A stretch of DNA of 64,000 nt from Calidihabitans tengchongensis (lineage in GTDB: Bacteria; Sysuimicrobiota; Sysuimicrobiia; Sysuimicrobiales; Kaftiobacteriaceae), in the NCBI GenBank assembly GCA_031459615.1, contig JAVKIE010000007.1, positions 62,001-126,000 of the forward strand, given 5' to 3'. The position numbers were made by a program, and so were the translations under genes. Shown here in pieces: positions 59,655 to 64,000 of this stretch. The notes beneath the pieces were generated by a model that saw nothing but the letters and a program-made list of their open reading frames with translations, made no database searches and was not told where the DNA came from. Positions within the stretch are counted from its first letter, which is position 1; each line of letters begins with the position of its first letter.

Positions 59655-59691
59655 GTGACGTGATCGCCGAGACGGGTGACGTGATCGCCGA
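59655..59691 (+). repeat. Two tandem GTGACGTGATCGCCGA repeats at the serine-kinase start
   Basis: Identical 16-mers occupy 59655-59670 and 59676-59691, a 21-bp (two helical turn) spacing; the second ends on the first base of ATG 59691. A -10-like TATAGACT lies at 59646-59653. Direct repeats in phase suggest a DNA- or RNA-level control site for this gene, whose product is itself of the ParB fold. Confidence 0.6.
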
Positions 59692-60545
59692 TGGCTGACC
59701 CGACCCGAGCCCACTCCGCCGTCCGCCTGCCCGCCGGCGCGGCGCTGCCGGATCTGCGGATCGTCGCCCGGGACCAGGTGCATCTGCACGAGGAGTGCGA
59801 CCCCGGCCGGGTGGCGCGCCTGGTGCAGAGGCTGCGCGCCGATGGCGTGCTGCGCAACCCCCCGGTGGCCGCCCCCCTGCCCGACGGCGGCTTCGTGGTC
59901 CTCGACGGCGCCAACCGCACCCGCGCCCTGGCCGAGATGGGCGCCCCGGCGGCGGTGCTGCAGGTGGTGGACTACCAGGATCCCCAGGTGCGTCTGGAGG
60001 TCTGGCACCACCTGCTGGTGGAGGCCGCCGACCTCCCCGCCCAGCTGGCCCGCCGCGGCCTGCCGGTACGCCCCGTGCCTGCGGACGCGGTCGCTCGCTG
60101 GCTGGGGGAGCGCGCCGCGGCCTGCTGCGTGATCACCCGCGCCGGCGCCTACGCCGTGACCCTCTCCCCCGAGAGGCTGCTGGCCGCGCTGCTCCTGGAG
60201 GTGGTGGACACCTACAAGGGCGCCAACCGGATCTACCGGGTGGCGGAGTCGGACCTGGACGTGCTGGAGCGGGAGTACGGCGCGGTGGGCGCGCTGGTGG
60301 TGTTCCCCCGCTTCACCAAGGAGGACATCCTCCAGATCGCCGGCGGCCCGGCCAAGCTGCCCACCGGCATCACCCGCCACCTGATTCCCGGCCGGGCCCT
60401 GCGCCTCAACCTGCCCCTGGCGGTGCTCACCGACGCCCGGGACCTGGAGGCCGCCAACCGCTGGCTCGCCGACGAGATGCGCCGGCGCCTGCTGGAGCAC
60501 CGCGTACGCTACTACCCCGAGCCGGTCTTTCTGCTCGATGAGTAG
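59691..60545 (+). CDS. ParB-fold protein of the SbnI/SerK (free serine kinase) type
   Basis: 284 residues. The ParB-like N-terminal domain has VHLHEECDPGRV at 30-41, LRNPPVAAPL and DGANRTRALAEMG at 72-84. The C-terminal part has YKGANRIYRV near 175-183, VVFPRFTKEDIL and the fingerprint GITRHLIPGRALRLNLPL at ~226-243, as in staphylococcal SbnI and archaeal SerK. Those enzymes phosphorylate free L-serine to O-phospho-L-serine for a neighbouring PLP enzyme. The gene overlaps by 8 bp a CysM-like cysteine synthase, which fits this role. No chromosome partition partner (parA) is present. Confidence 0.82.
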   Translation: MADPTRAHSAVRLPAGAALPDLRIVARDQVHLHEECDPGRVARLVQRLRADGVLRNPPVAAPLPDGGFVVLDGANRTRALAEMGAPAAVLQVVDYQDPQVRLEVWHHLLVEAADLPAQLARRGLPVRPVPADAVARWLGERAAACCVITRAGAYAVTLSPERLLAALLLEVVDTYKGANRIYRVAESDLDVLEREYGAVGALVVFPRFTKEDILQIAGGPAKLPTGITRHLIPGRALRLNLPLAVLTDARDLEAANRWLADEMRRRLLEHRVRYYPEPVFLLDE

Positions 60546-61479
60546 TCCGCTGCCCTCGGCCCGCCCGGCCATCGCGTCCGCCACCACGTTGCTGGACGCC
60601 ATCGGCCACACCCCTCTGCTGCGCCTGATCCGCCTCGCCCGGGACCTGCCCCCGTCGGTGGAGGTCTACGTCAAGGCCGAGTGGTTCAACCCGGGCGGGT
60701 CGGTCAAGGACCGCCCCGTGCGCCAGATCATCCTGGACGCCGAGCGGGACGGCCGCCTCACCCCCGACCGGATCATCCTGGACTCCACGTCGGGCAACGC
60801 CGGGATCGCCTACGCCATGATCGGCGCCGCCCGCGGCTACCGGGTCCACCTGGTGGTGCCCGGCAACGTCAGCGAGGAACGGCGGCGGATCCTGGCCGCC
60901 TACGGGGCGGAGGTGGAGTATACCGACCCCCTGGAGGGGTCCGACGGCGCCATCGTCGTCGCCCGCCGGCTGTACGAGGCCGGGCGGGACCGCTACTTTT
61001 ACGGAGACCAGTACAACAACCCCAGCAATCCCCGCGCCCACTACGAGACCACCGGCCCGGAGGTCTTCGCGCAGACCGGCGGCCGGATCACCCACTTCGT
61101 GGCGGGCCTGGGCACCTCGGGCACGGTGATGGGCGCCGGCCGCCGCCTGCGGGAGATGCGCCCGGGCGTGCAGGTGGTGGCCGTGGAGCCCGACAGCCCC
61201 CTGCACGGGATCGAGGGCCTCAAGCACATGGCCAGCGCCATCGTGCCGGGGATCTACGACCCCACCGGACACGACCGCACGATCTCCGTCCGCACCGAGG
61301 TGGCCTACGAGATGGCCCGGCGCCTGGCGCGGGAGGAAGGGCTGCTGGTGGGCCAGTCCGCCGGCGCCGCCGTGGCGGCCGCCCTGGAGGTCGCCCGCGA
61401 CCTGCGGGAGGGGGTGATCGTCGCCGTGGCCCCCGACGGCGGCGACCGCTACCTGTCCACGCCCCTGTGGCGGTTCTGA
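60538..61479 (+). CDS. CysM-type cysteine synthase (O-phosphoserine/CysO-dependent?)
   Basis: 313 residues. Fold-type II PLP enzyme: K57 in WFNPGGSVKDRP, STSGNAGIAYAMIGAARGY, VPGNVSEERRRILAAYGAEV. The stretch ITHFVAGLGTSGTVMGAGRRLREM closely follows Mycobacterium tuberculosis CysM, which uses O-phosphoserine and the protein thiocarboxylate CysO-COSH to make cysteine. The upstream gene encodes the predicted serine kinase and a CysO-like carrier lies 2.7 kb away, so the same chemistry is likely. An ordinary O-acetylserine sulfhydrylase is the alternative. Confidence 0.85.
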   Translation: MSSPLPSARPAIASATTLLDAIGHTPLLRLIRLARDLPPSVEVYVKAEWFNPGGSVKDRPVRQIILDAERDGRLTPDRIILDSTSGNAGIAYAMIGAARGYRVHLVVPGNVSEERRRILAAYGAEVEYTDPLEGSDGAIVVARRLYEAGRDRYFYGDQYNNPSNPRAHYETTGPEVFAQTGGRITHFVAGLGTSGTVMGAGRRLREMRPGVQVVAVEPDSPLHGIEGLKHMASAIVPGIYDPTGHDRTISVRTEVAYEMARRLAREEGLLVGQSAGAAVAAALEVARDLREGVIVAVAPDGGDRYLSTPLWRF

Positions 61480-61572
61480 CCGCGCCTCCCCGGACGGGGA
61501 AGGCCAAACGGAGGACGCTGGGTCGGCCGGCGGACTCCGCCCGGATCCCTGCTCCCGGATCGCGAAGTCCAC

Positions 61573-61601
61573 TTGACAGCGTCCCCTGCTCCTGCTAGCA
61601 G
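61573..61601 (+). promoter_or_regulatory. Predicted promoter of the leader peptide/rhodanese unit
   Basis: TTGACA at 61573-61578 and TAGCAG at 61596-61601, 17 bp apart, place the RNA start near 61608, about 8 nt before ATG 61616. Confidence 0.5.
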
Positions 61602-61615
61602 TAATCTCAACCACC

Positions 61616-61756
61616 ATGGTGAGCGCGGCGCTTCGTCCCGGACATGCCCGCCACTTCCCCCGGGGGTGCATCTGTCCCCGCCCCACGGGTCTGCTGCGGC
61701 AGGCCCGTGGGGTCTTCCCGCAGCCGGCGGAGGCTGCCGCGCGCCCCGTCCGCTAG
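61616..61756 (+). CDS. Candidate cysteine-sensing leader peptide (46 residues)
   Basis: A small open frame starts ~8 nt after the predicted RNA start and has a Cys-Ile-Cys triplet (residues 18-20, codons TGC at 61667 and TGT at 61673), otherwise rich in Arg, Pro and Ala. Five nucleotides after the second Cys codon begins a perfect hairpin. Ribosome stalling at these cysteine codons when cysteinyl-tRNA is low could alter the hairpin and control the rhodanese. Actinobacterial cysteine-metabolism operons are known to use Cys-containing leader ORFs. The peptide has no other recognisable feature; it could also be non-coding. Confidence 0.5.
   Translation: MVSAALRPGHARHFPRGCICPRPTGLLRQARGVFPQPAEAAARPVR
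61681..61712 (+). terminator. Attenuator-type hairpin in the rhodanese leader
   Basis: CCCCACGGG (61681-61689) and CCCGTGGGG (61704-61712) form a perfect 9-bp stem with a 14-nt loop, followed by TCTT. It lies inside the leader-peptide frame, just past its Cys codons. T content downstream is low, so termination strength is uncertain. Together with 61480-61851, a 372-bp stretch, this holds no other gene I can support. Confidence 0.5.
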
Positions 61757-61851
61757 CTTCGACCCACTCTCGGGCACCAACCTGACGGCCGCGACCGCCT
61801 CCGCCACCCGGACCTGGGCGTCCGGACGACCCGGAGGAGGAGGGAACGGCG

Positions 61852-62694
61852 ATGAGTGGATACGCGCATCCCGAGGTGCTGGTGGAGCCGGAGTGGCTGC
61901 AGGCGCGCCTGTCTGATCCGTCGGTCCGCATCGTGGAGGCCGACGAGAACCCCGAGCTGTACGCCGACGGCCACATCCCCGGCGCCATCCGGCTGCACTG
62001 GAAGGACGACCTGCAGGACCCCGTCATCCGGGACTGGGTGCCCCCGGACCGCTTTGCCGCCATCGTGGGCGAGCGGGGGATCGGCCCCGACCACACCGTG
62101 GTCTTCTACGGGGACCGCAGCAACTGGTTCGCCACCTACACCTTCTGGCTGTTCACGTACTACGGCCATCGCGACTGCCGCATCCTCAACGGCGGGCGCG
62201 ACCGCTGGCTGCGGGAGGGGCGCCCGGTCAGCCGGGAGGTGCCCCGGCACCCTCCGGCGGCGTATCCGGTGCCGGTCCCCGACCGGTCCGTCCGCGCCTA
62301 TCGCGACGAGATCCTCCGGCGGCTGGGCCAGCCCCAGGTGGCCCTGGTGGACGTGCGTTCCCCCGACGAATACGCCGGCCGGCTGCTGGCCCCGCCGGCG
62401 TACCCCCAGGAGGGAGCCCAGCGGCCCGGCCACATCCCCGGCGCCGCCAACATCCCCTGGACCCAGAATGTCCGCGACGACGGCACCTTCAAGCCCGCCG
62501 ACGAACTGCGCCGGCTGTACGAGGGCCAGGGTATCCGGTCCGACCAGGAGGTGATCGCCTACTGCCGCATCGGCGAGCGGTCGTCCCTGACCTGGTTCAC
62601 CCTGCGGTACCTGCTGGGCTATCCCCGGGTCCGCAACTACGACGGCTCGTGGACCGAGTGGGGCAGCCTGGTGGGTGCGCCCATCGAGCGGTGA
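61852..62694 (+). CDS. Thiosulfate/3-mercaptopyruvate sulfurtransferase (rhodanese, two domains)
   Basis: 280 residues, GGAGGAGGG before ATG 61852. The inactive first rhodanese domain (VRIVEADENPELYADGHIPGA) and the active second domain (ALVDVRSPDEYAGR, PGHIPGAANIPW) are followed by the persulfide loop CRIGERSS with Cys at ~238, the type seen in actinobacterial CysA-like proteins. It moves sulfane sulfur to acceptors; next to CysO/CysM-like genes it may supply sulfur for the carrier. A leader peptide and hairpin precede it. Confidence 0.9.
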   Translation: MSGYAHPEVLVEPEWLQARLSDPSVRIVEADENPELYADGHIPGAIRLHWKDDLQDPVIRDWVPPDRFAAIVGERGIGPDHTVVFYGDRSNWFATYTFWLFTYYGHRDCRILNGGRDRWLREGRPVSREVPRHPPAAYPVPVPDRSVRAYRDEILRRLGQPQVALVDVRSPDEYAGRLLAPPAYPQEGAQRPGHIPGAANIPWTQNVRDDGTFKPADELRRLYEGQGIRSDQEVIAYCRIGERSSLTWFTLRYLLGYPRVRNYDGSWTEWGSLVGAPIER

Positions 62695-62698
62695 GGAG

Positions 62699-63223
62699 GT
62701 GAAGGAGGTGGCTCAGGACGGACGGCAGATCACCTACGACGCGGTGCTGTACGCGCTGGGCGCCCTCCTGGGCGACCTGGCCTCCTCCGGAGTCGGCGCC
62801 CGGCTGGCGGAGGAACTGCACCGGGAGTTCGGTCGCCACCTGGCCGAGTACCTGCGCGAGCGGGGCATCACCTACCAGACCGGCCCCTCTCCCGAGGATT
62901 CGGTGCGGAGCATCCTCACCATGTTCCTCGAGCGCCTGGAATTCGCCCGGCTGGAGAAGGCCGAGCCCACCCCTGACCGGGGGACCCACGGCGTGTGGCG
63001 GGACCTGCTCGGCACCGGGGCCTACGCCGCCCTGGCCCGCCGCTATCCCGACCCGTTCCTGTCCTGCCCCCTCAACGCGGTGATCCGTTACGAACTGGCC
63101 AGGGTCGGCCACACCCTGCGCGTGCACGGCTGCTCGGCGGACCCGGCCCGCCGGCTGCTGGAGTCGTGGGAGGAAGTCACGCCCGGACTGCGCTTCCTGG
63201 CCGCACCCGCTGCCGCTGGGTGA
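62699..63223 (+). CDS. Hypothetical helical protein
   Basis: 174 residues from GTG 62699 (GTG 62708 also possible), 5 bp after the rhodanese stop. Mostly helical (AVLYALGALLGDLASSGVGARLAEELHREFGRHLAEYLRERG), with two cysteines in LSCPLNAVIRYELARVGHTLRVHGCSADP. I cannot assign it to a family; the spacing suggests it belongs to the rhodanese unit. Confidence 0.65.
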   Translation: MKEVAQDGRQITYDAVLYALGALLGDLASSGVGARLAEELHREFGRHLAEYLRERGITYQTGPSPEDSVRSILTMFLERLEFARLEKAEPTPDRGTHGVWRDLLGTGAYAALARRYPDPFLSCPLNAVIRYELARVGHTLRVHGCSADPARRLLESWEEVTPGLRFLAAPAAAG

Positions 63224-63233
63224 TAAGACGCCC

Positions 63234-64000
63234 ATGCGCGACCGTGCGGCGCCTTCGCGCCTGACCTCCCTGCTGGGTCCGCCGCCCGACCGGGTCGCTC
63301 CGCGCGGCCTGGGACCCCGGGGCCTGTACCCGCCCGCGGGCGGAGGCTGGCCGGTGGATTACCAGGTCCTGGAGCGCGGCCAGGTGTGGGCCGACGGTGT
63401 CGAGGCCCTGTACGTCCAGGCCCGCCAGCGCCAGTGGGACGCCGACCGGGACATTCCCTGGCCGGCCGCCCGGGGCGTCCCCGAGCCCCTGGAGCGCGCC
63501 CTGTGCACCGTCCTGACGTGGATGGTCCAGCAGGAGATGGCGGCCTGGTACATCCCGGCCAAGTTCGTGCCGCGCATTCACCCGGCGTATCTGGAGCCGG
63601 TGCTGTTCCTGTCCACCCAGGTGGTGGATGAGGCCCGCCACGTGGAGGTGTTCGTCAGGCGCCTGTTCAGCAACGGCGTAGGCTACGTGGGCACCTACCC
63701 GGCCACCGAGGCGTCGCTGCTGGGCCTGCTCCGCCAGGAGGAGTTCGACAAGGCGTCGTTCCTGCTCCACGTTCTGGGCGAAGGGACGTTTCTGGACCTG
63801 TTCGCGTTCCTGCGCCGGATCGCCCCCGACGAGGCCAGCCGGGCCATCTTCACCCGCTCCCACGAGGACGAGGCGCGCCACGTGGCCTACGGGACCGGGC
63901 GGGTGCGCGTGCAGCTCAGCCAGGACCCCCAGGCGGTGGACCGGTTCGTCCAGGCGCTGGAGGAGCGGGTGGCATTCGCCCGGGAGGTGTCGGGGATCCC
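63234..64000 (+). CDS. Ferritin-like di-iron protein (3' end outside window)
   Basis: 255 residues visible from ATG 63234; the frame is open at the right edge. Two DEARH motifs (FLSTQVVDEARHVEVF and HEDEARHVAYG), preceded by MVQQEMAAW and GEGTFLDLF, give the Glu-Glu-His ligands of a four-helix di-iron centre as in ferritin-like oxygenases (R2-like or p-aminobenzoate N-oxygenase-like). The reaction is unknown. It may belong to the rhodanese unit. Confidence 0.8.
   Translation, partial: MRDRAAPSRLTSLLGPPPDRVAPRGLGPRGLYPPAGGGWPVDYQVLERGQVWADGVEALYVQARQRQWDADRDIPWPAARGVPEPLERALCTVLTWMVQQEMAAWYIPAKFVPRIHPAYLEPVLFLSTQVVDEARHVEVFVRRLFSNGVGYVGTYPATEASLLGLLRQEEFDKASFLLHVLGEGTFLDLFAFLRRIAPDEASRAIFTRSHEDEARHVAYGTGRVRVQLSQDPQAVDRFVQALEERVAFAREVSGI

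Noticed and set aside
59691..60545. A chromosome-partitioning ParB protein
   Set aside because: Only the small ParB-fold domain is shared; the C-terminal SbnI/SerK fingerprint, absence of parA and overlap with a cysteine synthase argue for a serine kinase.
1..64000. tRNA, rRNA, CRISPR arrays, prophage or transposase genes
   Set aside because: I searched by eye for tRNA-like cloverleaf ends, regular repeat-spacer patterns and transposase or phage motifs and found none I could support.

Overview
The window is GC-rich chromosomal DNA (roughly 70% GC by eye) from a free-living, respiring bacterium. Genes are tightly packed, with many 4-bp ATGA/GTGA overlaps and frequent GTG starts. The full nuoA-N complex I set, flavin-dependent thymidylate synthase (ThyX), a MerR/HspR-like regulator, a mycobacterial-type CysM/CysO cysteine route, a tryptophan T-box and several apparently leaderless promoters suggest a GC-rich Terrabacteria-type lineage (Actinomycetota-, Armatimonadota- or Sysuimicrobiota-like). 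I cannot fix the phylum from sequence alone. I saw no tRNA or rRNA genes, CRISPR array, prophage or intact insertion sequence.

Layout. 1-5.0 kb: end of a C45-type acyltransferase, a TauE/SafE exporter, a Gfo/Idh/MocA oxidoreductase with ExoD, and a small operon ending in a GAF-type methionine sulfoxide reductase and an SDR. 5.1-7.9 kb: an NMT1/SsuA-type ABC importer. 7.9-17.5 kb: an accessory catabolic island on the minus strand. It holds an IclR regulator, a PotABCD-like ABC importer, an AstE/AspA-like deacylase, a decayed creatininase gene and an amidohydrolase. It is bracketed by two fumarylacetoacetate hydrolase (FAH) genes that share a 713-bp practically identical block. 17.6-22.3 kb: BNR-repeat protein, ThyX, NUDIX CoA pyrophosphatase, MerR/HspR-like regulator, cysteine desulfurase. 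22.3-38.1 kb: nuoABCD-(nuoE-nuoF fusion)-nuoGHIJKLMN, directly followed by fixC- and fixX-like genes that would deliver electrons from electron-transferring flavoprotein to quinone. 38.1-39.5 kb: a lower-GC AAA/DUF4143 ATPase.

39.5-50.8 kb: lgt, a DUF84 NTPase, a decayed fpg/mutM copy beside an intact one, SAM hydrolase, CcdA, an S41 protease, an M20 peptidase, an acyl-CoA dehydrogenase, a CYTH-DNPH1 fusion protein and a COG3044-type ATPase. 50.8-52.7 kb: a Trp T-box leader controlling trpB2, flanked by two copies of a REP-like palindrome. 52.7-54.9 kb: an iron-homeostasis cluster (DtxR-like and Fur-like regulators divergent from an FTR1 iron permease, with a DtxR-type box). 54.9-57.8 kb: Nif3-like protein, LipB, cystathionine gamma-synthase/lyase.

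57.8-62.7 kb is the most interesting block. It encodes a CysO-like ubiquitin-fold sulfur carrier, a cystathionine beta-synthase, an SbnI/SerK-like free serine kinase, a CysM-like cysteine synthase and a rhodanese. Together they predict a self-contained route serine -> O-phosphoserine -> cysteine using protein-bound sulfur. A candidate cysteine-sensing leader peptide precedes the rhodanese, and tandem repeats precede the serine kinase. The window ends in a hypothetical gene and a truncated ferritin-like di-iron protein.
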